NCBI RefSeq assembly: GCF_000373585.1
Contig: NZ_KB891866.1
Span: 1 to 64,000, forward strand
Direction: 5' to 3'
Source of the DNA: Streptomyces sp. MspMP-M5
GTDB lineage: Bacteria > Actinomycetota > Actinomycetes > Streptomycetales > Streptomycetaceae
Length of the DNA: 64,000 nt
Below are positions 42,991 through 51,765 of the stretch, piece by piece; the stretch's first letter is position 1, and each line of letters begins with the position of its first letter. The position numbers were made by a program, and so were the translations under genes. The notes under the pieces were generated by a model. The model searched no databases. It was given only the letters and a program-made list of their open reading frames with translations, and was not told the origin of the DNA.

Positions 42991-44070
42991 GTGCCGCACC
43001 GTTCCCCCGGAACCACCCGCCCGGCCCTGTCCGGCCTGCTGCACCGCGTCGACTGGTACATCGTCGCGCTCTTCTGCGTCATCGGCCTGGCCGCACTCGC
43101 GCCGGCCGACGGAGCCGCCGCCGAGGGCGTCTCGCTCACCGCCCGCCTGGCGGTCGGCCTGCTCTTCTTCCTCTACGGCGCCCGGCTCTCGCCCCGAGCG
43201 GCCCTGGACGGCGTACGGCACTGGCGGCTGCACCTCCCCGTCCTCGCCCTCACCTTCCTGGTCTTCCCGGCAGCCGGACTGGCGGCCGGGCTGCTGCCCG
43301 AGTCGGTCCTCAGCGCCGAACTGGCCGCCGGGGTCATCTACTTGACGGTGCTGCCCTCCACCGTCCAGTCCGCCATCGCCTTCACCTCGATGGCCCGCGG
43401 CAACGTGGCCGCCGCCATCTGCTCGGCGTCGTTCTCCACCGTCCTCGGCGTGGTGCTCACCCCACTGCTCGCCGTCAGCCTCATCCAGCACACCGGAACC
43501 GGCCCCGCCGCCGGCCCAGGCAGTCTCCCCATCACCCCGACCCAACTCACCGACATCGCCGGCCAACTCCTCGTGCCCTTCCTCGCCGGCCAGGCACTGC
43601 GCCGCTGGATCGCCGACTGGCTGAGCCGGCACCGGGCACTGACCACCCTCTGCGACCGCGGCTCGATCCTGCTCGTGGTCTACTCGGCCTTCAGCCACGG
43701 CATGACCGCAGGCATCTGGCACCGCGTCCCACCGTCGCGACTGCTCCTGCTGACCGCGGTCTGCCTGGCACTGCTCGGCCTGGCCCTGCTCCTGGCCAAC
43801 GGCACCGCACGCCTGATCCGCCTGCCCCGCGCCGACCGGGTCACCGCCGTCTTCTGCGGTTCCAACAAGAGCCTGGCCAGCGGACTGCCCATGGCCACCG
43901 TCCTGTTCGCACCGGACCGGATCGGCATCATGGTCCTGCCGCTGATGCTCTACCACACCCTCCAGCTGGTGCTCTGTGCCTACCTCGCCCGCCGCTGGCC
44001 GCCCCCCTCGCCCGCCCCCACCCCACCGGAAACGGCCACCACGGCGTCGGCGACAGCGTCGGTGAACTAG
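42991..44070 (+). CDS. Bile acid:sodium symporter-family (SBF-like) transporter
   Basis: 359 residues with about ten hydrophobic helices, YfeH/SBF-like group. Recognisable stretches: LLFFLYGARLSPRAALDGVRHWRLH, YLTVLPSTVQSAIAFTSMARGNVAAAICSASFS and VTAVFCGSNKSLASGLPMATVLF, the crossing helices that bind sodium and substrate. GTG start after GGAGGA. Substrate is probably an organic anion; it might relate to the preceding lyase, but the 228-base gap and different families make that only a guess. Confidence 0.85.
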   Translation: MPHRSPGTTRPALSGLLHRVDWYIVALFCVIGLAALAPADGAAAEGVSLTARLAVGLLFFLYGARLSPRAALDGVRHWRLHLPVLALTFLVFPAAGLAAGLLPESVLSAELAAGVIYLTVLPSTVQSAIAFTSMARGNVAAAICSASFSTVLGVVLTPLLAVSLIQHTGTGPAAGPGSLPITPTQLTDIAGQLLVPFLAGQALRRWIADWLSRHRALTTLCDRGSILLVVYSAFSHGMTAGIWHRVPPSRLLLLTAVCLALLGLALLLANGTARLIRLPRADRVTAVFCGSNKSLASGLPMATVLFAPDRIGIMVLPLMLYHTLQLVLCAYLARRWPPPSPAPTPPETATTASATASVN

Positions 44071-44136
44071 GACGGCTGGTGCCCGTATGCGCAGTGGCGT
44101 GACTGGCACCGGGGTTGTGGGTCGATAATGACGCGC

Positions 44137-44493
44137 ATGAGCAACGCACCTTCGCAGCCGCAGTTCACGATATTCGTCCACCTCACGGCGCTGCCCTCGT
44201 GGTTGGCGCTGGGCCGCGCCGAGCGCCGGCAGATCATCGCCGAACATGTGCAGCCGTTGTTGGACAAGCACGCCGCCGTCCAGGTCCGCTGGTTCGACGC
44301 CGAAGCCTGGGCCGCGTCCCCGTCCGATGTCCTGGTCGCCACGACGAACGACCTGACCGCGTGGTCCGACCTGTTCGAGGGCCTGCGCGACAGCCCCCTG
44401 TGGAGCGTGCCCTACTTCCAGGTGGAGTTGGTCCTGCCGACGGTCGAGGACGGCTTCGAGGACTACGAGCGCCGGACAGGTCAGCGTGACTGA
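44137..44493 (+). CDS. Darcynin-family protein
   Basis: 118 residues: FTIFVHLTALPSWLALGRAERRQI, VQVRWFDAEAWAASPSDVLVATTNDL and YFQVELVLPTVEDGFEDYE, the order and spacing of the darcynin family, a ferredoxin-like (dimeric alpha-beta barrel) fold of unknown function. GATAAT at 44124-44129 is 7 bases before the ATG at 44137 and no ribosome binding site is present, so a leaderless start there is preferred over the ATG at 44128, which lies inside the hexamer. Likely monocistronic. Confidence 0.75.
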   Translation: MSNAPSQPQFTIFVHLTALPSWLALGRAERRQIIAEHVQPLLDKHAAVQVRWFDAEAWAASPSDVLVATTNDLTAWSDLFEGLRDSPLWSVPYFQVELVLPTVEDGFEDYERRTGQRD

Positions 44494-44614
44494 GTAGAAC
44501 GTCTGCCGCGGCAGGAAACGATGGCCGGCTTCCGTAGCGGCCATCTGGCGGATAGTCACCGATGCCAACGGCTCCGGGCGAATCGACCTTCGGTCGGTGG
44601 GGAATCCACCCGCC

Positions 44615-45538
44615 ATGGCAGACAACGCGAGGGCTGACTACACCAGAGCTGACGACATCACGGCTGACGAGATCGGGGCCGACGCCACCACGGTTGGCAC
44701 CGGCGCGCCGGAGAAGCGCGAAGAGACCACCCGTCGCTACTACGAGACCGGCGACGTCGACGGCTTCTACGACGCCGTCTGGGGCGGCGAGGACATCCAC
44801 ATCGGCATCTACGCCCATACGCAGGAGCCGGTCGCGGACGCCTCGCAACGCACCGTGCGGTACGCCGCGGACCAGGTTGCGGACCTGCTCGGCCCGCACG
44901 CCACCGTGCTCGACCTCGGCTCGGGGTACGGCGGTTCGGCCCGCGCGCTCGCCGAGCGGTTCGGCTGTCGCGTCGTCGCCCTCGACGTCAGCGAGCAGCA
45001 CAACCACCGGCACCGCGCGGCCAACGCCCGGCGCGGCCTGGACGGCCTGATCGAGGTCGTCACCGGCTCCCTCGCCGACCTCCCCTACGAGGCGGGGCGC
45101 TTCGACGTCGTCTGGTCCCTGGAAGTGCTCAGCCACGTCGAGGACAAGAAGGGAGCGCTGGCCGAGGCCGTACGGGTAATGAAACCGGGCGGCGGACTGG
45201 TCTTCTCGGACATCATGGCGGACGAACAGGCGCCCCCGGAGGTCCTGTGGCCCGCGCTGTCCCGGCTCGTCACCCAGCACCTGGCGACACCGTTCGACTA
45301 CCTGGAGAGCCTGGCGCAACTCGGCCTGAAGGCCCGCTTCGAGGACCGCACCGGTGACGTCGCCACCCACTACGCGCGCCTCGACGAGGAGGTGCACCGC
45401 CGCGCGGCCGAGCTGCGCACCGTCATCAGCCCGGCCTATGTCGACGACCTGCTGGCCAACCTCCCCCTGTGGGCCGACATCACCCGCCGCGGCCTGCTGC
45501 GCTGGGGCCTCTTCCATGCCCGCCGCACCATGGTCTGA
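44615..45538 (+). CDS. SAM-dependent methyltransferase (sarcosine/dimethylglycine MT-like)
   Basis: 307 residues. After a variable start, RRYYETGDVDGFYDAVWGGEDIHIGIY is the opening typical of sarcosine/dimethylglycine N-methyltransferases and related small-molecule enzymes. SAM motif I is VLDLGSGYGGSARAL, followed by CRVVALDVSEQHN (motif II), GSLADLPYEAGRFDVVWSLEVLSHVED and MKPGGGLVFSDIM. Betaine synthesis is a possible role but the partner glycine/sarcosine enzyme is absent, so substrate remains open. Start uncertain between 44597 and 44615. Confidence 0.8.
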   Translation: MADNARADYTRADDITADEIGADATTVGTGAPEKREETTRRYYETGDVDGFYDAVWGGEDIHIGIYAHTQEPVADASQRTVRYAADQVADLLGPHATVLDLGSGYGGSARALAERFGCRVVALDVSEQHNHRHRAANARRGLDGLIEVVTGSLADLPYEAGRFDVVWSLEVLSHVEDKKGALAEAVRVMKPGGGLVFSDIMADEQAPPEVLWPALSRLVTQHLATPFDYLESLAQLGLKARFEDRTGDVATHYARLDEEVHRRAAELRTVISPAYVDDLLANLPLWADITRRGLLRWGLFHARRTMV

Positions 45539-45819
45539 ACCGGCCTGCGGTCGGCGGCCGCTGCCTGGGGCGCGGTCACCTGGGCGGCGCGGGTTTCCTG
45601 GAGGTCCTCGATGTCCTGACGGCCGTTGCCCAGGACGCCGCCGAGGGCGGTGTATCGGCTGGCTCCGTACCGAGTCGATGGGGAGCACTTGTTGCGTCAA
45701 CCGCCACTGATAGTTAGCAAAGTGACGGAACGTCGGGGGAGTGTTGTGCCAGAGTAAGAGGCGCGGGCCCGGCGCATGTCGCGGGTCCGCTTCGATTCGC
45801 GTTGCTCATCAGGGGAGAC

Positions 45820-46782
45820 ATGATCACTGGAAACGCGACGCCGCTCCCGGGGTGGCGCGGCGGCGACGGCAATGCCGCCTATCTGGACAAGACCCTGCGC
45901 TACCAGCCCGTCGAACTGGCCCTCAACGAGAGCGTTCCCGGCAAGACCATCTTCTACCTGTGGTTGCGGGCGGCCGTCGCAGGGCTCCTGGCGGGCGTGA
46001 TCCCCACCTGGATCGGGTTTCTCTCGTGGGTGTCCGACCTGGGGTCGTCCAGTCACTCGTCCTCGCTGTACGGCGACGAGTCCAGCAGTGACGGCACGGC
46101 CGGGGCCGGCTGGTTCGTCTTCGCCTACCTTGTCTCGTTCGTGGTGTTCCTGATCGTCCTGCTCATGACCCGGCTGCCCGAACCCGTCGGCGAATGGCGG
46201 GTGTTGCTGCCCGATCGCCCCGACCGCGCGGAGACGGTGTACGCGACGATCCTCCGGACGCTCGGCAGCCGCGGCTACCCCCTCGCTCCCCAGCCGTTCG
46301 GCCCCCGCATCACGCTCAACAACCACCCGTACACCGCCTATGTCTCGGTGTTCAACTACGGCAGCAGCCTCTACCTCGGCTGGATGATGTGGCGTTCGCG
46401 CCGCGGTACGGAACTGATGGCCCAGTTCCTCGGCGATTTCTTCCGTGCCCTCAAGGGCGACAACAGTATCGAGCGGCAGATGCTGCGCAGCGAGGGTGCC
46501 CGCGCCATGCGCGAGGCCGTCCACCTTGCCTGCCGTGAGGGGCTGATGGTCGCGGTCGAGGCACACACGGTGCCGACGGCCGGTGGTCCCGCCCCGGCCG
46601 CGCCGTCCCCGGGCGTCGCCCCGCCGCCGCCCGCGGCTCCGCCTGCCGTCCCGCCCGTACCCGCCGTGCCGCCGCAGCCGCACGAGCACCAGGGGCAGGC
46701 CCCGGCCCCGGCCCTGGCCCCGGAACAACAGTCGCAGGAACAGCGGTCCCGGCACGGTGGCGAGGCCGGTCCCGAGGGATGA
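45820..46782 (+). CDS. Membrane protein heading the EACC1-caspase operon, unknown
   Basis: 320 residues from an ATG after AGGGGAGA. Residues 1-45 are cytoplasmic-like (QPVELALNESVPGKTIFYLW), then TM1 (about 49-70), an acidic Ser-rich loop (LGSSSHSSSLYGDESSSDG), TM2 (about 92-115), a soluble domain of about 120 residues (DRAETVYATILRTLGSRGYPL, RITLNNHPYTAYVSVFNYGSSLYLGWMMWRSRRG) and a Pro/Ala-rich tail of about 65 residues. The tail looks like a flexible linker. No known domain recognised. Its stop overlaps the next start by 4 bases, placing it firmly in the operon. Confidence 0.78.
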   Translation: MITGNATPLPGWRGGDGNAAYLDKTLRYQPVELALNESVPGKTIFYLWLRAAVAGLLAGVIPTWIGFLSWVSDLGSSSHSSSLYGDESSSDGTAGAGWFVFAYLVSFVVFLIVLLMTRLPEPVGEWRVLLPDRPDRAETVYATILRTLGSRGYPLAPQPFGPRITLNNHPYTAYVSVFNYGSSLYLGWMMWRSRRGTELMAQFLGDFFRALKGDNSIERQMLRSEGARAMREAVHLACREGLMVAVEAHTVPTAGGPAPAAPSPGVAPPPPAAPPAVPPVPAVPPQPHEHQGQAPAPALAPEQQSQEQRSRHGGEAGPEG

Positions 46783-47960
46783 GTGTCCTGGCCCACGCCG
46801 GGCCCGCCGGAGCCTGGGCCTGGGCCGGGCTCCGGCTCGCACCGGAACCGGCGATCTACGAGAACGGCGCCCACGTCGGGCTGCCCGAGGCCCAGCGCCG
46901 CCGCGAGGCGGCCGACCTCGAACAGGTCTGGCTGTCGCGGCACTGGCAGCCCGACGGCCGCGCCTTTGAACTGCGCTACACCACCGCACCCGGCTCCGCC
47001 GTGGCCTGCACCCTGCTGTGCCGGATGCCTGGCCCCGACGGCCGGACGGCGTCCGCCGCGGCGCTCGCCCTGCGGGACGCGCTGGGCGACTGCCCCCGGC
47101 ACGTACGGGCCGAGCCGATCGAGGACGTCGGGGAACTGCACGCCGCGCTGGTTCCGTTCGGCCAGGTACCGCCCCGTCTCGCCGAGGTCCGCAAACGGCT
47201 CTCCTGGGCGTGGCTGCAGCGGCCGGACATCGATTTCCGGCTGGGTGTGGCCGTCCTCCCGCTGGTCGGGGAGGCGGTGAGCTGGGAACCGGTGTGGGAG
47301 GCACTGGCCCGCGCCGGCGCCCCCACCGTGGTCGCGATCTGCCTGGAGCCCTACGCGCCGTCGCCGGAACTCCTCGCCTATCTCGGGTACTTGGCCCGCG
47401 AGTACGGCCGGCTCTGCCGGCCCGGCCGGCCCAACCCGGTGTTCACGCAGTACATTCCGCCCGACCCGTTCGCACTGCGCGCGGCGCCGCTGTACCAGGA
47501 GGCGCTGGCCGCCCTCTCGGGCCGCGCGTACCGTCTGCGGGTCTCGCTGGCCGGTGCGAGCGCCAGCGCCGGTGCCGGTGCCTGTACTGGTGACGCCGTT
47601 CTCCCGCTCGCCGAGCAGATCGCCGCCACCCTCGCACCGCCCACCGCGAGCCCGGGCGCCGCGGTGGCCCGGGCGGTGGCGCCACACGAGACGGCGGATG
47701 CCTGGACCAACCTCACCGGCCTGCACCGCACATGGCTGGACACCACCTACCGCCAGGAGGTGCCCCAGCCGCTCGGCGAACGGGAGAAGATCCTCGCCGA
47801 TCTCGTCGACATGCCGCAGGCCGCGGCGGCCTTCCGCTTCCCGTACGAGATCCCCGGCCGCCCACCGCTGTTCGCCACCGCCCGGCGGAGCGCCGCGCCC
47901 CCGGCCACGGGCAGCGCCCCTGCCACCCCCGGCCCCGACCCCTACGCCCCCAACTTCTGA
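46779..47960 (+). CDS. Unknown protein of the EACC1-caspase operon
   Basis: 393 residues, translationally coupled to the membrane protein (ATGA). It has no P-loop. The segment RAFELRYTTAPGSAVACTLLCRMPGPDG and the ending AAAAFRFPYEIPGRPPLF recall the N-terminal, non-ATPase part of VirB4/HerA-like proteins in actinomycetes, which run into AFRLP before the ATPase domain. If so, it would be an ATPase-less relative that binds the membrane partner. This is a weak, remembered resemblance. Otherwise Ala/Pro-rich alpha/beta, cytoplasmic. Confidence 0.65.
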   Translation: MSVLAHAGPAGAWAWAGLRLAPEPAIYENGAHVGLPEAQRRREAADLEQVWLSRHWQPDGRAFELRYTTAPGSAVACTLLCRMPGPDGRTASAAALALRDALGDCPRHVRAEPIEDVGELHAALVPFGQVPPRLAEVRKRLSWAWLQRPDIDFRLGVAVLPLVGEAVSWEPVWEALARAGAPTVVAICLEPYAPSPELLAYLGYLAREYGRLCRPGRPNPVFTQYIPPDPFALRAAPLYQEALAALSGRAYRLRVSLAGASASAGAGACTGDAVLPLAEQIAATLAPPTASPGAAVARAVAPHETADAWTNLTGLHRTWLDTTYRQEVPQPLGEREKILADLVDMPQAAAAFRFPYEIPGRPPLFATARRSAAPPATGSAPATPGPDPYAPNF

Positions 47961-47995
47961 ACACGCCCTGAATTCCCACCACTTGGAGAAACACT

Positions 47996-48376
47996 GTGCA
48001 GCCCCTCACGTTCACCTTCGACGCTCCGGCCGACGAGACCGACGACCTGGCCCGCTCCCTCGCCCGATGGCTCAATGACGACGAGGACCTTACTGGCGCG
48101 GCCCGGTTGCGGATGGTCCCGCCCGCCCCAGGCGAGCAGGGCGGGCTCGCGGACGCGGCCGAGGTGCTGAACGCCGCGGGGCCGGTGCTGTCCGCGCTGG
48201 TCGCCGCCGTCGGCGTATGGGTGGGCCAGCGGTTCCGCAACCGTGGCGTCAGCCTGAAGGTGACCCGGCCGGACGGCACCCACATCGAGCTGTCGGCGGC
48301 CGATCCGCGGGACGCCGCCGCGGTGGAGGAACAGCTGCGCCGCTTCCTGGAGCCGGGCCCCGGCGATGCCAACTGA
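47996..48376 (+). CDS. Effector-associated constant component 1 (EACC1)-like protein
   Basis: 126 residues from a GTG with GGAG upstream. DETDDLARSLARWLNDDEDLTGAARLRMVPPAPGEQGGLADAAEVLNAAGPVLSALVAAVGVWVGQRF follows the EACC1 pattern: an acidic start with (S/R)LxRWLxDDxxLxG, GxxG, one hydrophobic helix, then a small beta domain VSLKVTRPDGTHIELSAADP and a final amphipathic helix. EACC1 is known from predicted conflict systems, encoded next to caspase-like and other effectors and thought to act as a constant adaptor. Its stop lies 11 bases inside the caspase gene, confirming the pair. Confidence 0.82.
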   Translation: MQPLTFTFDAPADETDDLARSLARWLNDDEDLTGAARLRMVPPAPGEQGGLADAAEVLNAAGPVLSALVAAVGVWVGQRFRNRGVSLKVTRPDGTHIELSAADPRDAAAVEEQLRRFLEPGPGDAN

Positions 48377-49499
48377 ACAGCACTCCCCGGCGCACGTCCC
48401 GCCCTGGCCGCCGATCGTCCCCGCGCCGGGACGATCGGCCGCCGTACTGATCGGCACCGCCACCCAGGTCGTGCCCAGCACCCTGCCCCAGCTCCCGCAG
48501 GCGGCGGCCGCTGTCCTGGCGCTCACCGCCGAACTCACCGGCCCGTACGGCCTCTTCGACCCCAGCACCGTGCATTGCAGGGTCGATCCGCCCACCCCCA
48601 CCGAGGTGCTGCGGCTGCTGCCCGCACCCGGCGGGGACCGGCTCGACCTGCTGCTGTTCCACTTCTCCGGCCATGGTGTGCTGGGCCCGGGTGCCCGGTT
48701 GTGTCTGGCCCTGCCAGGCACGGTGGACGACGGGAGCAGCGCGGAGCACACCTCGCTGCCGGTCGCCACCGTCTTCCAGGCACTGGAGTCCGTCCCGGCT
48801 CGGCACAAGGTCGTGGTCCTGGACTGCTGCTTCGCCGGTCGTGCGCTGGACTCGCCCAAGGCGGCCGATGTCCACCTTCTGGCGGCTGCCGGCCGTACGA
48901 AGCGGGCGCGTACCCCGGAGGGTTACCCGCAGACCGGCTTCACCGCCACCCTGTTGAGGCTGTTGGCCGAGGGAGTGCCCGACGGCCCCGAACACCTCGA
49001 CCTGACGACCCTCTACCGTCACCTTGAGGTCGCCCTCCCCGCGGCCGGCCTTCCCCGGCCCCTGCAACGGGCGTTCGGCGACAGCGGCGACGTCGCCCTC
49101 TTCCGGAACCGCGCCCATGGCACGGCGGTCACCCGCCGGGGCCTGCTTGCCCGCGCCCGCTTCGCCGCACGGCTCAAGGCAACGGCCGCCGCCGGTGGTC
49201 AGCGCCGACTGCGGCACGCGGCGGCCCTCTTCGGGGCGATCGCGTCCGATGCCGCCGCCCACCTCGGCCCGACGGACCCCGACACCCTGCGTTACCGCCA
49301 CGCGCACGCCTCGGCGACCGGCGCGGCCGGCGAGCCGCGGCGGGCGTACGCCCTGCTGAGCGCGGCGGTCGCCGACTGGGAGCCGACGGTCCCGCCCGAC
49401 GACCCGGGACTGGCGGCGGCCCGCGCGAGCCTGGATGTCTGGCGGGAGCGGGCCGGTGCCGCGCCCCCTGCCGCCGCGGCCGGCGAGACCGGGGCGTAG
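48366..49499 (+). CDS. Caspase-like protease with C-terminal helical repeats
   Basis: 377 residues. Caspase (peptidase C14) domain about 20-240: SAAVLIGTATQ opening, His103 in LLLFHFSGHG, Cys155 in VVLDCCFAG, both catalytic positions intact and correctly spaced. The C-terminal ~130 residues (RFAARLKATAAAGGQRRLRHAAALFGAIAS onwards) form TPR-like helices. No signal peptide, so cytoplasmic. With EACC1 and two upstream genes it forms a probable effector operon: the protease would be kept inactive until a partner senses a trigger, then cleave cell proteins. That mechanism is inferred from known caspase and CATRA systems. Confidence 0.85.
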   Translation: MPTEQHSPAHVPPWPPIVPAPGRSAAVLIGTATQVVPSTLPQLPQAAAAVLALTAELTGPYGLFDPSTVHCRVDPPTPTEVLRLLPAPGGDRLDLLLFHFSGHGVLGPGARLCLALPGTVDDGSSAEHTSLPVATVFQALESVPARHKVVVLDCCFAGRALDSPKAADVHLLAAAGRTKRARTPEGYPQTGFTATLLRLLAEGVPDGPEHLDLTTLYRHLEVALPAAGLPRPLQRAFGDSGDVALFRNRAHGTAVTRRGLLARARFAARLKATAAAGGQRRLRHAAALFGAIASDAAAHLGPTDPDTLRYRHAHASATGAAGEPRRAYALLSAAVADWEPTVPPDDPGLAAARASLDVWRERAGAAPPAAAAGETGA

Positions 49500-49537
49500 G
49501 ACGTGGCCGGCCCGAAAGAGAGGTCGCGCCCGTCCCG

Positions 49538-50182
49538 CTACCCGAGCGCCGCTTCCACCCCGGCGGCGAAGTCCAGCACCCTGGCGGCGCCGAGGGACCA
49601 GGCGCGGGCGGTGGGACGGTGCAGGGTCTGGGCGAGCAGGACCGCACCGTGGGGGAGTGGTTCGATGGTCAGCCGTCGGGCCACCTGCCAGGTGTGGTGG
49701 CGGTCGGGCCCGGCCGTGGCGGGTGTCAGCGCACGGGCCGTTTCGAGCAGGTGGGTGTCGTTGTTCAGGCGGTTCGTGGGCGCGGGGTCTCCTTCGAAGC
49801 GGGCGGGGGTGGAGCCGCTGGTCGTACTCAGTGCGACGGGGGAGGCGACGGGGCGTATCGTCAGGGGCACCGCGTAGAGAAGGTGGCCCAGTCCGAGGCT
49901 GCGACGGATTCCCGAGCGTCCGCTCAGCACCGCGGCACGGAGTTCGAAGGTCCTGGGTGTCTGGGCGTCGACGTAGACGAAGCAGTGCGTCGGCGCCGGC
50001 ATTCCGCTGAACCGTTCGCGCGGTGGGAGCAGGCTCCCGGCCGGCACGCCGTTGCTCTCGGCCGGCAGGGTCGCGGCCAACGGCGGCTCGGACAGCCCGA
50101 GTTCGGTTCCCAGGGCTGCGGAGATGTCGGCGGCGGCCTCCTCGGCAGTGGCTTTCCGGCCGGTCCAGGTCGCGGCGGGCAT
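49538..50182 (-). CDS. Hypothetical protein next to the caspase operon
   Basis: 214 residues, ATG after AGGAG (8-base gap). No known domain. Visible: an amphipathic helix at the start (EEAAADISAALGTELG), a beta-rich middle (THCFVYVDAQTPRTFELRAAVL, LLYAVPLTIRPVASPVALST) and a C-terminal part with HTWQVARRLTIEPLPHGAVLLAQTLHR. No signal or membrane segment. It converges with the caspase gene (38 bases apart) and is transcribed together with the TM gene 50202-50612. Confidence 0.65.
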   Translation of the reverse strand: MPAATWTGRKATAEEAAADISAALGTELGLSEPPLAATLPAESNGVPAGSLLPPRERFSGMPAPTHCFVYVDAQTPRTFELRAAVLSGRSGIRRSLGLGHLLYAVPLTIRPVASPVALSTTSGSTPARFEGDPAPTNRLNNDTHLLETARALTPATAGPDRHHTWQVARRLTIEPLPHGAVLLAQTLHRPTARAWSLGAARVLDFAAGVEAALG

Positions 50183-50201
50183 ATGCGGTCTCCTCGCTTC
50201 G

Positions 50202-50612
50202 TCAGGACAGGCCGGCGGCTTCCTGGCGGACCTGGGCGGCCTGCTGCTCCTCGCCCACGGCGTCCAGGAGTTCGCTCAGGCAGTCCAGCGACGCCCGGCG
50301 TTCCGCGTGGAACCGCCCCGGCCGGGCCCGGATGAGCGCGCGCCAGGCATCGGCGGCCTCCCTGGCCGATACCAGTGCGTCCGCGTGCCGGCCCTGGGTG
50401 GCCAGCACATCACGGGCGGCGTCCGCCTGTTGGGCCTGGCGCAGCAGGCTCTGCGTGCGATCTTCGACCGGGGCCGGCGCCGCGGCCTCCTCGCGGGCGA
50501 CCCGCCGCCTGCGGACGGTCACGCTGAGGTATCCCACCAGGGCGATCAGTGCTCCGGTGATGACGGCGGAGACCAGTTTGTGCAAGAGATCGTTCACAGC
50601 GACACCGTTCAC
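50202..50612 (-). CDS. Small membrane protein with a TPR-like domain
   Basis: 136 residues: one transmembrane helix (about 12-32, VSAVITGALIALVGYLSVTV), a basic stop (RRRRVAREE), then helices SLLRQAQQADAARDVLATQG and RHADALVSAREAADAWRALIRARPGRF, SLDCLSELLDAVGEEQQAAQVR, the A/B helix pattern of tetratricopeptide repeats. Such tethered TPR proteins accompany caspase and NACHT systems in actinomycetes. The start codon is uncertain (GTG at 50612 or an internal GTG). 19 bases before the next gene, so one operon. Confidence 0.6.
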   Translation of the reverse strand: MNGVAVNDLLHKLVSAVITGALIALVGYLSVTVRRRRVAREEAAAPAPVEDRTQSLLRQAQQADAARDVLATQGRHADALVSAREAADAWRALIRARPGRFHAERRASLDCLSELLDAVGEEQQAAQVRQEAAGLS

Positions 50613-50796
50613 TCACTGAGGACGCGTACCCGCGGACACGCGTAGGGGACTGGCAGGCGCGCGACCGGCGGTGCGACGCCTGTGCGGCTCACTGTGGTGG
50701 GAGGTACTGAAATGACGATGAAACCTCGATGAGGTGCGGGACCGGATGCCGATGAGGTGCGGGGCCGGAGGTTTCGAGACGGGCTACGGAGCGCCG

Positions 50797-50846
50797 CTGC
50801 GGGGCAGTCGGCGCAAGAGGAATCCCTTGCGCCGACTACCCCGCAG
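50797..50846 (-). terminator. Strong terminator of the secreted hydrolase gene
   Basis: Arms of 21 bases (50797-50817 and 50826-50846) with a single mismatch and an 8-base loop, beginning 18 bases past the hydrolase stop codon. Confidence 0.85.
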
Positions 50847-50864
50847 TGTGGGTGGTTTGCCGCC

Positions 50865-51623
50865 TTATCGGGCGTCGTACCAGGTGACGCCGTCACCGCC
50901 GTCGTGGCCGATGGTCTGCGTCATGACGTTGCCTTCCTGCCAGTACTTGGGGTGCTGCTGCAGGAAGCCGGGGACGGACTGGATCGAGGTCGCGTCGCAC
51001 GCCAGGTCGGTGCGGATGCAGAAGCGCTGCACCGGGACGCCGTCGAACTTCGCCGGGCCGGCGCCCGTGGAAGTGAAGCCCAGGGCGCTCCAGCCCTTCG
51101 GAACCCGCGCCCAGACACCCGTGCCCGGCTGCATCGGATCGGCGTAGAGCATGCCGTTCACCTTCGAGCGGGGTATGTCCGTGCGGCCGGCGGCGATCGT
51201 CTGGAGCACCTGGTCGGCCACCTGCGCGCCCTGCGAGTAGCCGACGAGGGTGAACCGGCCGTTCGGGTCGCGGTGGTAGGTGTCCTCGGCGGCGGCCAGC
51301 AGGTTGCGGTACCCCTCGCGGACGCTGGCGTCGAAGCTCGGCGCGGTGACGTCCGGAGCATTGTGGCCGTTGAGCCAGGGACCGGCGCTCGCCGGATAGC
51401 AGACCGGCACCGGAATGCCGCCGTTGAGGTGCTTGTTGGCGTAGGCGTAGGTGGAGGTGCAGTCGGGCGCGGGCGCCGCCGAGCCCGTGCCGCCGACCTC
51501 CAGGTAGTAGTGGTGCACCGGAGCGGCGTGGGCGACGGTGGGTGTGGCGGCGGTGAGGGCCACGGTGGCCATTGCCGCCCCGGCCGCGCCGATCGCCTTC
51601 TTCCATCTGGTGCGCAGGGTCAT
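50865..51623 (-). CDS. Secreted cutinase/PE-PPE-like serine hydrolase
   Basis: 252 residues, start at MTLRTRWKKAIG with AAGGAG upstream. Signal peptide ends about residue 34 (VAHA-APV). The mature domain begins HHYYLEVGGTGSA, has YRNLLAAAEDTYHRDPNGRFTLVGYSQGAQVADQVLQTIA with the nucleophile elbow GYSQGA, and later NGMLYADPMQPGTG. Two Cys pairs are likely (CTSTYAY, PVCYPAS, RFCIRTDLACD). This is the alpha/beta hydrolase pattern of cutinase-like and PE-PPE esterases. It acts outside the cell on ester substrates; exact specificity unknown. Followed by a strong terminator. Confidence 0.8.
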   Translation of the reverse strand: MTLRTRWKKAIGAAGAAMATVALTAATPTVAHAAPVHHYYLEVGGTGSAAPAPDCTSTYAYANKHLNGGIPVPVCYPASAGPWLNGHNAPDVTAPSFDASVREGYRNLLAAAEDTYHRDPNGRFTLVGYSQGAQVADQVLQTIAAGRTDIPRSKVNGMLYADPMQPGTGVWARVPKGWSALGFTSTGAGPAKFDGVPVQRFCIRTDLACDATSIQSVPGFLQQHPKYWQEGNVMTQTIGHDGGDGVTWYDAR

Positions 51624-51765
51624 CGCTCTGTTTCTCCTTGAGGTGGTTCCGTAACAACTGCCGGGTGAGGAAATGAGGTTAGCGACGGTCGTTGGAATGA
51701 CAATGAAACGCATGCCTGGACGTCCCTGGGCGCCCCCGGGCGGCGCTGGCCGAAGGCGCGGCCGA

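Noticed and set aside
42535..44625. Minus-strand frame of about 700 codons across lyase and transporter genes
   Set aside because: Gly/Glu/Gln-rich shadow without motifs; the transporter helices are clear on the plus strand.
26420..50612. One continuous defence island from TIR-NACHT to caspase
   Set aside because: About 13 kb of ordinary metabolic, transport and regulator genes separates the two conflict-type regions, so they are reported separately.
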